From Clostridiales bacterium (GTDB lineage Bacteria; Bacillota; Clostridia; Saccharofermentanales; Saccharofermentanaceae): a stretch of DNA of 52,550 nucleotides. The notes under the pieces were generated by a model that saw only the letters and a list, made by a program, of their open reading frames with translations, ran no database searches and was not told the DNA's origin. Numbering within the stretch: the stretch's first letter is position 1; every line of letters starts with the position of its first letter. Shown in pieces: positions 1 to 8,413 of this stretch. The position numbers and the translations under genes were made by a program. The stretch is from contig JAFWFV010000056.1 of the NCBI GenBank assembly GCA_017515465.1, positions 1 to 52,550 of the forward strand, in the 5' to 3' direction.

Positions 1-2571
1 CTCGAGGCCATTCCTTCAACAGTTAAGGCTATCGCTGTTCTCGACAGAACAAAGGAGCCCGGTTCTTATGCAGAGCCTCTCTTCCTCGACGTTGCAGCAG
101 CATATGTGGGCAAGAATGCTCCCAAACTCATCGGCGGCCGTTACGGTATGGGTTCCAAGGATACAACTCCTGAGTGCGTTCTCGCAGTTTATAAGGAACT
201 GAAGAAGGATCAGCCCAAGGAGAGATTCACCATCGGTATCGACGATGACGTTACATTCCTCTCACTCGACTGCTCCGAGTCCATCGAGGTTGCAGGCGAG
301 GGTACAGTCCAGGCCAGGTTCTGGGGTCTCGGTGCAGACGGTACAGTCGGCGCTAACAAGAACTCCATCAAGATCATCGGTGACCACACAGACATGTATG
401 CTCAGGCATACTTCTCATATGACTCCAAGAAGTCAGGCGGTATCACGATCTCTGACCTGAGATTCGGTACAACACCTATCCGTTCAACATATCTCATCAA
501 CAAGGCTGACTTCGTTGCATGCCACAACCAGTCCTATGTTTATGAGTACGATATGCTCTCATCCCTGAAGCCCGGAGGCACATTCCTCCTCAACACACAG
601 TGGTCGAGAGACGAGCTCGAGGACAAGCTCCCCGGCTCCATGAAGCGCTACATCGCTAACAACAACATCAAGTTCTATACTCTGGATGCTGTTGCAAAGG
701 CAAAGGAGATCGGTCTCGGCGGCAGGATCAACACCATCTGCCAGTCCGCATTCTTCAAGCTTTCCGGAATCCTTCCCGTTGAGCAGGCTGTTGATTACAT
801 GAAGAAGGCAGCTCTGAAGTCCTACGGCAAGAAGGGTGACGATATCGTTCAGATGAACTACAAGGCCATCGATGCAGGTGTTGATGCAGTTGTTGCCATC
901 GATATCCCTGATTCATGGAAGACAGCTGAGGACAAGCCTGTTGAGAAGAAGCAGGTTCCCGAGTTCATCGAAAAGGTCGTTAATGTAATGAACAGACAGG
1001 AAGGTAACTCACTGCCCGTATCCACATTCAAGGGTATGGAAGACGGTACTTTCCCTCAGGGCACAGCAGCTTACGAGAAGCGCGGTACTGCAGTTGATAT
1101 CCCTGTATGGGATGCTTCCAAGTGTATCCAGTGTAACCAGTGCTCCGTTGTCTGCCCTCACGCAGCTATCCGTCCTTTCCTCCTCACAGAGGAAGAGGCA
1201 GCAAATGCTCCTTTCGAGACAAAGGACGGCATGAAGCCTTACGACAACTTCAAGTTCAGGATCCAGGTTTCTGCTCTGGACTGCCTCTCTTGCGGCGTCT
1301 GTGTAGAGTCCTGTATCGCTAAGGAGAAGGCTATCACCATGGCTCCTCTCGGAGACAACCTCAAGGAAGCTGAGAACTGGGATTACTGTGTTGCTCTGTC
1401 TCACAAGGACAACCCGATGACAAAGGCAACACCTAAGGGATCACAGTTCGAGCAGCCCCTCCTCGAATTCTCCGGCGCATGTGCAGGCTGTGGCGAGACA
1501 CCTTACGCTAAGCTCCTTACACAGCTCTTCGGCGACAGGATGCAGATCTCTAACGCTACAGGATGTTCATCTATCTGGGGCGGTTCTGCACCTTCAATGC
1601 CTTACACAACAAACTACAGAGGATTCGGTCCTGCATGGGCTAACTCCCTCTTCGAGGATAACGCTGAGCACGGTCTCGGTATGTACCTCGGTTACAAGCA
1701 GCTCAGATCCAGAGCAAAGATGCTCGTTGAGGCAGCAGTAGAAGCTACATCTTCAGAGTCCCTGAAGGCAGCAGCTCAGGCTTGGATCGACGGCTTCGAC
1801 ACATCTGACAAGACACGTGAGATCGCTGAGTCACTCGCAGCTGAGCTCAAGGCTGAGGGTTCTGATGCAGCTAAGAAGGCTCTCGAGTATGAGGACTTCT
1901 TCATGAAGAGATCACAGTGGATAATCGGTGGTGACGGATGGGCTTACGATATCGGTTACGGCGGACTCGACCACGTTCTCGCTTCCGGTGAGGATGTCAA
2001 CGTTCTCGTTCTCGATAAAGAGGTTTACTCCAACACAGGCGGACAGGCTTCCAAGTCTTCACCCAGATCTGCCATCGCTCAGTTCGCTGCTGGCGGTAAG
2101 GCGATCAAGAAGAAGGATCTCGGCATGATGGCAATGAGCTACGGCTACGTATATGTTGCACAGGTTGCTATGGGATCTAACATGAACCAGCTGATCAAGG
2201 CATTCACAGAGGCAGAGGCATATCACGGACCTTCACTCGTAATCTGCTACGCTCCTTGTATCAACCACGGTATCAAGGGCGGCCTCAAGGGTGCTCAGAC
2301 AAGAGAGAAGCAGGCCGTAGAGTGCGGTTACTGGCACCTCTACAGGTTCAATCCTACACTCGCTGCAGAAGGCAAGAATCCTTTCACGCTCGACTCCAAG
2401 GAGCCGAACCTCGACGGTTTCGTTGACTTCCTGAAGGCAGAGGTAAGATATAACTCCCTCTACAAGAAGTATCCTGCAGAAGTAGTTGACTCCATGTTCG
2501 AGAAGACAAAGGGTGACGCTACAGAGAGACTTAACAGTTACAAACGTAAGGCCGCTAACATAGAGGTATAA
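1..2571 (+). CDS. nifJ: Pyruvate:ferredoxin (flavodoxin) oxidoreductase, 5'-truncated by window edge
   Basis: Oxidatively decarboxylates pyruvate with CoA to acetyl-CoA and CO2, passing electrons to ferredoxin; a cytosolic central enzyme of anaerobes. The frame is open from base 1, so the gene begins outside the window; 856 residues are visible of a family that usually has about 1170-1200. Visible in order: the end of domain II, the gamma-type domain III, a two-cluster ferredoxin domain with CIQCNQCSVVCP (about base 1123) and CLSCGVCVESC (about base 1279), then the TPP-binding domain with CAGCGETPY, NATGCSSIWGG, GGDGWAYDIGYGGLDH and YSNTGGQASKSSP. Codon choice is strongly biased, as expected for a highly expressed gene. 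Its product feeds Pta/AckA at the other end of the window. The dnaD-like gene starts 7 bases after its stop. Confidence 0.97.
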   Translation, partial: LEAIPSTVKAIAVLDRTKEPGSYAEPLFLDVAAAYVGKNAPKLIGGRYGMGSKDTTPECVLAVYKELKKDQPKERFTIGIDDDVTFLSLDCSESIEVAGEGTVQARFWGLGADGTVGANKNSIKIIGDHTDMYAQAYFSYDSKKSGGITISDLRFGTTPIRSTYLINKADFVACHNQSYVYEYDMLSSLKPGGTFLLNTQWSRDELEDKLPGSMKRYIANNNIKFYTLDAVAKAKEIGLGGRINTICQSAFFKLSGILPVEQAVDYMKKAALKSYGKKGDDIVQMNYKAIDAGVDAVVAIDIPDSWKTAEDKPVEKKQVPEFIEKVVNVMNRQEGNSLPVSTFKGMEDGTFPQGTAAYEKRGTAVDIPVWDASKCIQCNQCSVVCPHAAIRPFLLTEEEAANAPFETKDGMKPYDNFKFRIQVSALDCLSCGVCVESCIAKEKAITMAPLGDNLKEAENWDYCVALSHKDNPMTKATPKGSQFEQPLLEFSGACAGCGETPYAKLLTQLFGDRMQISNATGCSSIWGGSAPSMPYTTNYRGFGPAWANSLFEDNAEHGLGMYLGYKQLRSRAKMLVEAAVEATSSESLKAAAQAWIDGFDTSDKTREIAESLAAELKAEGSDAAKKALEYEDFFMKRSQWIIGGDGWAYDIGYGGLDHVLASGEDVNVLVLDKEVYSNTGGQASKSSPRSAIAQFAAGGKAIKKKDLGMMAMSYGYVYVAQVAMGSNMNQLIKAFTEAEAYHGPSLVICYAPCINHGIKGGLKGAQTREKQAVECGYWHLYRFNPTLAAEGKNPFTLDSKEPNLDGFVDFLKAEVRYNSLYKKYPAEVVDSMFEKTKGDATERLNSYKRKAANIEV

Positions 2572-2578
2572 GCTCTTA

Positions 2579-3625
2579 ATGGAAAAGAGCGGTCAGAAGT
2601 TAATAGTAACTCAGACTACACTCCCCGACATATTTGTTATCAGATATGCCGGGGTGTTGTCGTCTGATGCGCTTTATACCTATCTCTGGATAAATGTCTT
2701 TTACCGCGACAAGAACTTCGACATGAAGAATCTCTACGATTCAGCGATACTGTCGAAGCAGGCTTTAGATAAGGCTCTTGCGGAACTGGTGGCCAATGAC
2801 CTGGTTATCAGGGAAGGCAACAGCTGCAGGCAGACTGACATCATTGCCAGGGAGGTTGAGGAATTCATCAGCCATGAGAAGGCGTATGCAGAATCTTTGG
2901 AAGCCATTACCGGAGACGTTGAGCAGTACAAAATGCTGGCTGAGAGCATTTCCAATACCTTCTTCCAGGGCAAGATGAGCACTCCCTTTTATGCTCTGAT
3001 AGACAAATGCCTCTTCGAGTACAAGTTTGAATCCACGGTAGTTTACAGCATGTTCCAGGAAGGCCTGGACAGGGAAATAGTAAAGAACATCGGCAAGATG
3101 AGAGCTCTTGCACTCAGCTGGTACGAGAAGGGCTTTACCACATCGGCAGCCCTCGCAGACCGCAAGGAATATGAGCAGCAGGTCAAGGATGTCATCTCGA
3201 TGCTGGGCGCCTTGTCCAGACAGAAGTTCGACGGTATCGATCTGGACAGGATAGAGAGCTGGGTCAGGGATCTCCACTGCTCAAAGGAGCTGATCGAATA
3301 TGCCTACAGGGCTAACAAGTTCAGATCCAGGATCCTTATGAGCCATGTGGGAGATACACTTACCGCATGGACGTCCGCAGGGATAACGACAGTAGCTGAA
3401 GCTGCCAGATATGAGGAAGAGAAGAGTAAGGAGAACAAGCGCAAATACAGCAGGAAGAAGGGCCGTTACAACGGCTCCATAACAGGTGCTGAAGCCGGCA
3501 TCACGGTAGAGACAAAGCCCGCTTCGACTACGGAAAAAGAGGATAAGCCCGCATTTTCCGATGACGATGAAGGCAGCTATCTGGATGATATCCTTGATAT
3601 ATTCGGAGGTAACGGTGATGAATAA
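2579..3625 (+). CDS. DnaD/DnaB-domain replication initiation protein
   Basis: 348 residues. The middle and C-terminal parts carry two DnaB_2-type (PF07261) modules: one around residues 130-175 (YKMLAESISNTFFQG onward) and one around 190-275, ending in the typical YRANKFRSRILMSHV...TAWTSAGITTVAEA helix. The N-terminal 100 residues look like a winged-helix domain (DALYTYLWINVFYRD, ALDKALAELVANDLVIREG). Family members remodel DNA and help load the replicative helicase in Bacillota. The C-terminus is a basic then acidic low-complexity tail. A GAGG inside the end of the PFOR gene is the only possible ribosome binding site for this ATG. The 3' end overlaps the dnaC-like gene by 8 bases, which supports a joint role as helicase loader. 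Confidence 0.88.
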   Translation: MEKSGQKLIVTQTTLPDIFVIRYAGVLSSDALYTYLWINVFYRDKNFDMKNLYDSAILSKQALDKALAELVANDLVIREGNSCRQTDIIAREVEEFISHEKAYAESLEAITGDVEQYKMLAESISNTFFQGKMSTPFYALIDKCLFEYKFESTVVYSMFQEGLDREIVKNIGKMRALALSWYEKGFTTSAALADRKEYEQQVKDVISMLGALSRQKFDGIDLDRIESWVRDLHCSKELIEYAYRANKFRSRILMSHVGDTLTAWTSAGITTVAEAARYEEEKSKENKRKYSRKKGRYNGSITGAEAGITVETKPASTTEKEDKPAFSDDDEGSYLDDILDIFGGNGDE

Positions 3626-4517
3626 CATAAGAGATCTTATCGCTGCATCAAATTCGAATGTCAGGGCTGAGATGGAACTCAACACCGAACAGCGCATCAG
3701 GGCCATATATGACAAATATCCCGAGCTGGAACAGCTGGACAGGGACATCGTATCTGCCAGGACCACCAAGCTCATTGCCGTGATAGACGACAACATCGTC
3801 GAGCAGAAGCACAGTGAGAGCCTGGAGGCAAAGCTCCTGGACAAGAGGAACAGGTTCATAGCCAGAAACGACATAGATCCTGCATTCGACTCCGACCGTG
3901 TCATATGTACCAAATGCGGTGACACGGGCTATTTTACGAACAAGATAGGCATCAGACAGGTCTGCGAGAAGTGCAGGGCTTCTGATATCGAGGAAGCATA
4001 CCGTCTGGCAGGTCTGGGGGACTATAGCCTCGTCAGGACTGACAGATACAGTGACGACTACTTCGGAGATAAGCGTCACAGGACGAAGCTCAGAAGGAAG
4101 ATCACCGAGATCGCAACGGGAGCAAGACAGGACAAGCCCCTGTGGATCTATAGCGACGGAACACAGACGGGCAAGACATTCCTGGCCATATACGGGCTCA
4201 AGCTGGCTGTTAATTTCGCCCACAGTGTCTATTACATGCATCTGGACAGCTTAGATAGGATGTATGAAGATGACATGGAAGAACTCACTGATGTGGAGAT
4301 ACTGGTAATAGATGATTACATCGCCAGCATGACCGTAACGGGAAACATCGGCACCAGGCTGTCCAGACTGCTGGAGATCAGACAGTCCCGTGATCTGGTC
4401 ACCATAATAGTCACATCCGTTCCCGTGGCCGACATAGTCTCTGAAAGTGACATCAGGATCTCAGGCAAGCTCAGGAGCGCAGGAGTGATCAATGACCTCG
4501 GAGGTTCAGATACGTGA
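3618..4517 (+). CDS. DnaC/DnaI-like helicase-loader ATPase
   Basis: 299 residues from the ATG at 3618, chosen because CGGAGGT (3604-3610) sits 7 bases upstream; a longer frame exists but lacks such a site. An N-terminal helical region is followed by a four-cysteine cluster (C97-x2-C100 and a second C-x2-C about 20 residues later) as in DnaI-type loaders, then an AAA+ core. The Walker A region reads SDGTQTGKT (residues 179-187), where the usual first glycine is Asp180 and the usual second glycine is Gln183; G185, K186 and T187 are kept. Walker B is ILVIDDY (about 226-232) and a sensor-1-like strand is IIVTSV. It most likely loads DnaB-type helicase together with the DnaD-like protein. It overlaps dnaD by 8 bases and acpS by 4 (GTGA). 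Confidence 0.88.
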   Translation: MNNIRDLIAASNSNVRAEMELNTEQRIRAIYDKYPELEQLDRDIVSARTTKLIAVIDDNIVEQKHSESLEAKLLDKRNRFIARNDIDPAFDSDRVICTKCGDTGYFTNKIGIRQVCEKCRASDIEEAYRLAGLGDYSLVRTDRYSDDYFGDKRHRTKLRRKITEIATGARQDKPLWIYSDGTQTGKTFLAIYGLKLAVNFAHSVYYMHLDSLDRMYEDDMEELTDVEILVIDDYIASMTVTGNIGTRLSRLLEIRQSRDLVTIIVTSVPVADIVSESDIRISGKLRSAGVINDLGGSDT

Positions 4518-4909
4518 GGATATATTCCGGCACGGACATTACGGATCTTAAGAGAATTGCAAAAAGCATCACCTCTTCAGGAGATGCTTTTGTTCTGAAA
4601 TGCTTCACTGAAGATGAGATCAGCTATTGCAGATCGCTTAAGGAGAGCAGGATGATCGAGAGCTTCGGCGCCAGATTTGCTGCCAAGGAAGCAGCTTCCA
4701 AGGCGCTGGGCACCGGTATAATGACCGGCGGGATTTCCCTAACGGACTTCGAGATTACTAGAGATGACAGAGGATGTCCTCATCTGGTGCTCCACGGAGC
4801 AGCAAAACAGAGGGCAGATCAGCTGGGCATAACGGACATGTCCGTAAGTCTCAGCCACGACGGCGGATATGCTGTGGCATATGTATGCATGCTGGCGGAA
4901 GAGAAGTAA
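4514..4909 (+). CDS. acpS: Holo-[acyl-carrier-protein] synthase
   Basis: 131 residues, the normal AcpS length. It moves 4'-phosphopantetheine from CoA to the serine of acyl carrier protein, activating fatty acid synthesis. Family motifs: GTDITDLKRI at the N-terminus (metal-binding Asp), FGARFAAKEAASKALGTG in the middle (catalytic region) and VSLSHDGGYAVAYV at the end. The start is GTG at 4514, overlapping the stop of the preceding gene as GTGA. GGAGGT (4500-4505) lies 8 bases upstream. It is probably translated from the same mRNA as dnaD and dnaC. Confidence 0.95.
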   Translation: MRIYSGTDITDLKRIAKSITSSGDAFVLKCFTEDEISYCRSLKESRMIESFGARFAAKEAASKALGTGIMTGGISLTDFEITRDDRGCPHLVLHGAAKQRADQLGITDMSVSLSHDGGYAVAYVCMLAEEK

Positions 4910-4915
4910 AGTCTG

Positions 4916-6169
4916 ATGAAGAAGAGCGGCAACAAGAAGACTGAAGACAAGTCGATCTTTGAGAAGTTTTCCGGAGATCATCAGGTGGTCGGGGACATGA
5001 TCCCGGACCGCCAGATCAGGCATGTGGAAAACCCCATAGACATTCCCGCGATCGAGGAGAACAGGCCTGAGATAGACGAGACCGGCTATGGCCACGCAGA
5101 GGATATGAGCATATGGGGTCTCGACGAAAAGCAGGCAACCATAAAGACAGGCAGGAAAAACCTGTTCATAGGACTGGGCATCGCCATAGGCATAATCGTT
5201 CTGGCACTGGCATCGGTATTCTTCATCCTTCCCAGGATCCTGCCTGAGGTGTTCAAGGGAACGAATATCGAGCTGTTCGTCCAGAAGCAGGTGGATTATG
5301 TCTATACGGACCCGGATTACAGGGTAATAACCGAGCCTGCCGTAAGCGTTTACAAGGCGGCTGACGTTACTACTGACAGGATAACCCAGGTTCTATATAA
5401 CGAAGTGGTAAAGGTCCTGAACGAGACGCCTGTAAACGGTTTTGTCAGGATCGAGACATCGGACGGGATAAAGGGCTATATCAGGGATGATTCCTTCATC
5501 TCGGACATGAGTTCCGTGGAGCCCGACCTCTACCAGTACAAGCTGGTAATATCAAACCCTTATAAGAACATAATGACCCATGCCAGCAACGGCACGCTGA
5601 TAACCAAGGTAATGATGAATACCGAGCTTTACGGAAACGTTAAGAGGGACGGCGTGTACCAGGTCAATCTTCCCGGAGGTGACATTGGCTGGGTAGGTTC
5701 ATCTGGCGTTATCGAGATCGGGACCAAGAGCAATACCGACGTGGTATCCAGCAGATATTTCGTTTCATCAGTCCTGACCTTCGTCAATTCCATGTATCTG
5801 GATGACGGTCTTACCATGCAGGGGGCATCCGTAAACGGAATAGCTTATGTATGCTCGTCAGTAAACGGCATCAAGCTGCCAAGATCCATGGAGGAGCAGG
5901 CGCAGCTGGGCAAGGAGATAGAGATGGGGTTTGACGCCGTTAATGGCAATCTCATCGTAGAGAACATCCACCCGGGGGATTTCGTATTCCTCAGGAATGC
6001 AAATGATCCCGAGAGCACAGAGATCACGGAGATGGCGATCTGCACCGACACGGGCACTTTCTTCATGATATCTCCTGCCAAGACCACCGTAAGGCTCAAG
6101 GAGTATGACTCAGGAAACAGCTTTTACGACCGCATCGTTACCGTAAAGAGGTTTTTTGAGGCAGATTAA
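4916..6169 (+). CDS. Membrane-anchored SH3 / NlpC-P60-like protein, apparently without the catalytic residues
   Basis: 417 residues. A hydrophilic cytoplasmic N-terminus of about 80 residues is followed by one membrane segment (about 84-108, LFIGLGIAIGIIVLALASVFF). The outside part has SH3-like beta segments (about 130-270) and then a region that follows NlpC/P60 peptidases: VNSMYLDDGLTM, then GASVNGIAYV, then GIKLPRSMEEQAQLGKEI, GDFVFL and EMAICTDTGTFFMISP. In that alignment the catalytic Cys of the DCSG motif corresponds to Val306 and the His of the HVGIY motif to Glu372, so hydrolase activity is unlikely. Probable role: peptidoglycan binding or regulation at the cell wall. Starts 6 bases after acpS with only a weak ribosome binding site, so coupled translation is likely. 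Confidence 0.72.
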   Translation: MKKSGNKKTEDKSIFEKFSGDHQVVGDMIPDRQIRHVENPIDIPAIEENRPEIDETGYGHAEDMSIWGLDEKQATIKTGRKNLFIGLGIAIGIIVLALASVFFILPRILPEVFKGTNIELFVQKQVDYVYTDPDYRVITEPAVSVYKAADVTTDRITQVLYNEVVKVLNETPVNGFVRIETSDGIKGYIRDDSFISDMSSVEPDLYQYKLVISNPYKNIMTHASNGTLITKVMMNTELYGNVKRDGVYQVNLPGGDIGWVGSSGVIEIGTKSNTDVVSSRYFVSSVLTFVNSMYLDDGLTMQGASVNGIAYVCSSVNGIKLPRSMEEQAQLGKEIEMGFDAVNGNLIVENIHPGDFVFLRNANDPESTEITEMAICTDTGTFFMISPAKTTVRLKEYDSGNSFYDRIVTVKRFFEAD

Positions 6170-6189
6170 AAATACACAGCAAAAAGGTG

Positions 6190-6218
6190 TTGCATCAAAT
6201 AACTGCGTGTGGTATTAT
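6190..6218 (+). promoter_or_regulatory. Promoter of rpmB
   Basis: TTGCAT (6190-6195), a 17-base spacer, then TATTAT (6213-6218). It lies 36 bases before the rpmB start and just after the end of the SH3/NlpC-like gene. Confidence 0.75.
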
Positions 6219-6253
6219 TCTTAGGCACTTTAAGACTAATAGGAGGTGTTACC

Positions 6254-6451
6254 ATGGCTAAGTGTGAGATTTGCCAGAAGGATATGTTCTTCGGCAGGAA
6301 GATCAGAATTACACGTTCACAGATTTCTCGTCGTGCACTTACACAGCAGAAGGCAAATGTCCAGAAGGTTAAGGTTGTTGTTGACGGCACCCCTAAGACA
6401 ATGCACGTATGCACTCGTTGCCTGCGCTCAGGTAAGGTTGAGAGAGCTTGA
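6254..6451 (+). CDS. rpmB: 50S ribosomal protein L28
   Basis: 65 residues, a normal size. Component of the large ribosomal subunit. Recognised by MAKCEICQKDMFFGRKI, SQISRRA and the tail TMHVCTRCLRSGKV. The two CxxC pairs (CEIC and CTRC) mark the zinc-binding form of L28. The ATG at 6254 has AGGAGGTG (6241-6248) just upstream; an in-frame extension from 6209 lacks a ribosome binding site and lies over the promoter. Transcribed alone: its own promoter lies upstream and a strong terminator downstream. Confidence 0.96.
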   Translation: MAKCEICQKDMFFGRKIRITRSQISRRALTQQKANVQKVKVVVDGTPKTMHVCTRCLRSGKVERA

Positions 6452-6480
6452 TTCTTTCAGTAGAATAGACGTTAATCATC

Positions 6481-6508
6481 AGAGCTGTCGTAATGACAGC
6501 TCTTTTTG
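6481..6508 (+). terminator. Intrinsic terminator of rpmB
   Basis: Perfect 9-bp stem AGAGCTGTC / GACAGCTCT (6481-6489 with 6495-6503), loop GTAAT, then a run of T. Confidence 0.9.
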
Positions 6509-6544
6509 TTTCTGGAAGCAGAGTAACTGTTAACGGTTCCGTTT

Positions 6545-6573
6545 CAATAATAAACCCGCAGCAGGCGGCTTTA
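6545..6573 (-). terminator. Intrinsic terminator of serS
   Basis: On the minus strand AAAGCCGC pairs with GCGGGTTT (6552-6559 with 6565-6572) with one mismatch, followed by an ATTATTG tail. The T-run is weak. Confidence 0.6.
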
Positions 6574-6594
6574 TTTGTTGGCTTTGAGTTCAGA

Positions 6595-7884
6595 TCACTT
6601 TGAAGGGACTTCGATAACTGACTTGCCGCCCATGTACATCCTGAGAGGCTCGGGGATCCTGATGCTGCCGTCCTCATTGAGGTTGTTCTCCAGGAAGGCA
6701 ATGAGCATTCTCGGCGGAGCCACACATGTGTTGTTGAGGGTATGAGCCAGGTAGTTGCCATTCTCGCCCTTGATCCTGATGCCGAGACGGCGTGCCTGTG
6801 CATCGCCCAGGTTGGAGCATGATCCAACTTCGAAATACTTCTGTTGTCTGGGGGACCATGCCTCTACGTCGCAGCTCTTGACCTTCAGGTCAGCCAGGTC
6901 TCCGGAGCAGCACTCGAGTGTCCTGACGGGGATATCGAGTGAACGGAAGAAGTCTACGGTGTTCTGCCAGAGGACATCGTACCATTTCTTGGAATCCTCA
7001 GGCTTGCAGACGACGATCATCTCCTGCTTTTCGAACTGGTGGATACGGTATACGCCTCTCTCCTCGATGCCGTGAGCACCGACTTCCTTACGGAAGCAGG
7101 GAGAGTAACTTGTGAGGGTCTGGGGCAATTCTGATTCATCCAGCTGTGAATCGATGAACTTACCGATCATGGAATGCTCGGATGTGCCGATGAGGTAGAG
7201 GTCCTCGCCCTCGATCTTATACATCATGTTCTCCATCTCCGCAAAGCTCATAACGCCGTCTACAACACCGGAACGGATCATGTAGGGCGGGATGTAATAT
7301 GTGAACCCGCGGTCGATCATGAAATCCCTGGCATAGTTCAGGCAGGCGGAGTGGAGTCTGGCGATATCGCCCTTGAGGTAATAGAATCCGTTGCCGCTGG
7401 TCTTTCTCGCACTGTCCAGATCGATGCCGTTCAGCTTTTCCATTATGTCGACGTGATAGGGGATCTCAAAATCCGGAATTAAGGGCTCGCCGAACCTCTC
7501 GATCTCCACATTCTCTGAATCATCCTTGCCGATGGGTACGGAAGGATCAATGATGTTAGGGATGACGAGCATGATCTTCCTGATCTGGTCAGACAGCTCA
7601 GTCTCCTTTGCGGAGAGCTGCTCGAGCTCGTCCTGCATTGCCTTGACCTCGGCCTTGGCAGACTCGGCGTCTTCCTTCTTGCCCTGGGCCATGAAGAAGC
7701 CGATCTGTTTGCTGATCTTGTTCCTCTGGCTCCTCAGATATTCTGCTCTGGTCTTGGATTCACGGTACTCTTTATCTAATGCGATAACCTCGTCTACGAG
7801 AGGGAGCTTATCGTCCTGAAATTTCTTCTTGATATTCTCTCTTACGATATCCGGATCATTCCTCAAAAGCTTGATGTCTAACAT
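6595..7884 (-). CDS. serS: Seryl-tRNA synthetase
   Basis: 429 residues, the normal size of a class II bacterial SerRS. Charges tRNA-Ser with serine in the cytosol. The N-terminal antiparallel coiled-coil arm (about residues 28-105, rich in K/E, including YRESKTRAEYLRSQRNKISKQI) binds the tRNA. Class II motifs follow: YYIPPYMIRSGV, LIGTSEHSMIGKF, CFRKEVGAHG...GVYRIHQFEKQEM (motif 2), CCSGDLADLKVKSCDVEAWSP and the motif 3 region NTCVAPPRMLIAFLENN. The start is the ATG at 7884, with GGAGG about 7 bases upstream on the minus strand; an upstream in-frame extension of nine codons lacks support. No T-box leader is visible in the short upstream region. Confidence 0.97.
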   Translation of the reverse strand: MLDIKLLRNDPDIVRENIKKKFQDDKLPLVDEVIALDKEYRESKTRAEYLRSQRNKISKQIGFFMAQGKKEDAESAKAEVKAMQDELEQLSAKETELSDQIRKIMLVIPNIIDPSVPIGKDDSENVEIERFGEPLIPDFEIPYHVDIMEKLNGIDLDSARKTSGNGFYYLKGDIARLHSACLNYARDFMIDRGFTYYIPPYMIRSGVVDGVMSFAEMENMMYKIEGEDLYLIGTSEHSMIGKFIDSQLDESELPQTLTSYSPCFRKEVGAHGIEERGVYRIHQFEKQEMIVVCKPEDSKKWYDVLWQNTVDFFRSLDIPVRTLECCSGDLADLKVKSCDVEAWSPRQQKYFEVGSCSNLGDAQARRLGIRIKGENGNYLAHTLNNTCVAPPRMLIAFLENNLNEDGSIRIPEPLRMYMGGKSVIEVPSK

Positions 7885-7999
7885 GTAATGCCTCCGCTCT
7901 AATAAATACACTTTATTCTATTATCAAACAATTATTTATTCAACTGTGATAAAATCTAATTAATCGGGATCCGCGGCAGAAAAGTTGAGGAATTGACAT

Positions 8000-8413
8000 A
8001 TGGTGATCAGAAATTGTGCCGGAGGACTTGTTTTTTACAGTGACAAAGTGCTCCTCATCTTGAACGATAAACACGAATGGAGCTTTCCCAAGGGCGTTGT
8101 TCCCCAGGGAGGCAGCGTTAAGGCGGCAGCAACATCCAGAGTAGCCGTTGAGACGGGAGTAGAGGCACGGGTCCTGGCACCGGCGGGCAAGACCAGCTAT
8201 GAGTTCTATTCCATCACCAGGAGGAAGCCCGTTCACAATAACATCTCATGGTTTGTTATGAGCGCTGAGTCTGATGAGACCGTTCCTGACAAAGAGGACG
8301 GAATAATGGACAGCTGCTTTTTCCCGGTCGAGGAGGCCCTGGACAAGATAACCTACAGCCAGGACAAATCCCTGCTCATGACCGCTTATCAGAAATACAA
8401 GGAGCTTACCTGA
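8000..8413 (+). CDS. Nudix-fold protein with a degenerate Nudix box
   Basis: 137 residues. The fold-level pattern matches Ap4A-type Nudix hydrolases: CAGGLVFYSDKVLLIL, then WSFPKGVV. The Nudix box GX5EX7REUXEEXGU is badly altered. From Gly32, the first Glu is Gly38, the RE pair is Ser46-Arg47, and the EE pair is Val50-Glu51; Gly53-Val54 remain. Most metal-binding glutamates are therefore missing, so normal pyrophosphohydrolase activity is doubtful; it may bind a nucleotide or protein instead. The ATG at 8000 has GAGG about 10 bases upstream. The next gene starts on the base after its stop codon, so the two are probably cotranslated. Confidence 0.8.
   Translation: MVIRNCAGGLVFYSDKVLLILNDKHEWSFPKGVVPQGGSVKAAATSRVAVETGVEARVLAPAGKTSYEFYSITRRKPVHNNISWFVMSAESDETVPDKEDGIMDSCFFPVEEALDKITYSQDKSLLMTAYQKYKELT

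Noticed and set aside
3561..3617. Longer N-terminus for the dnaC-like gene
   Set aside because: The ATG at 3618 has an ideal ribosome binding site; the extension has none and lies wholly inside the dnaD coding region.
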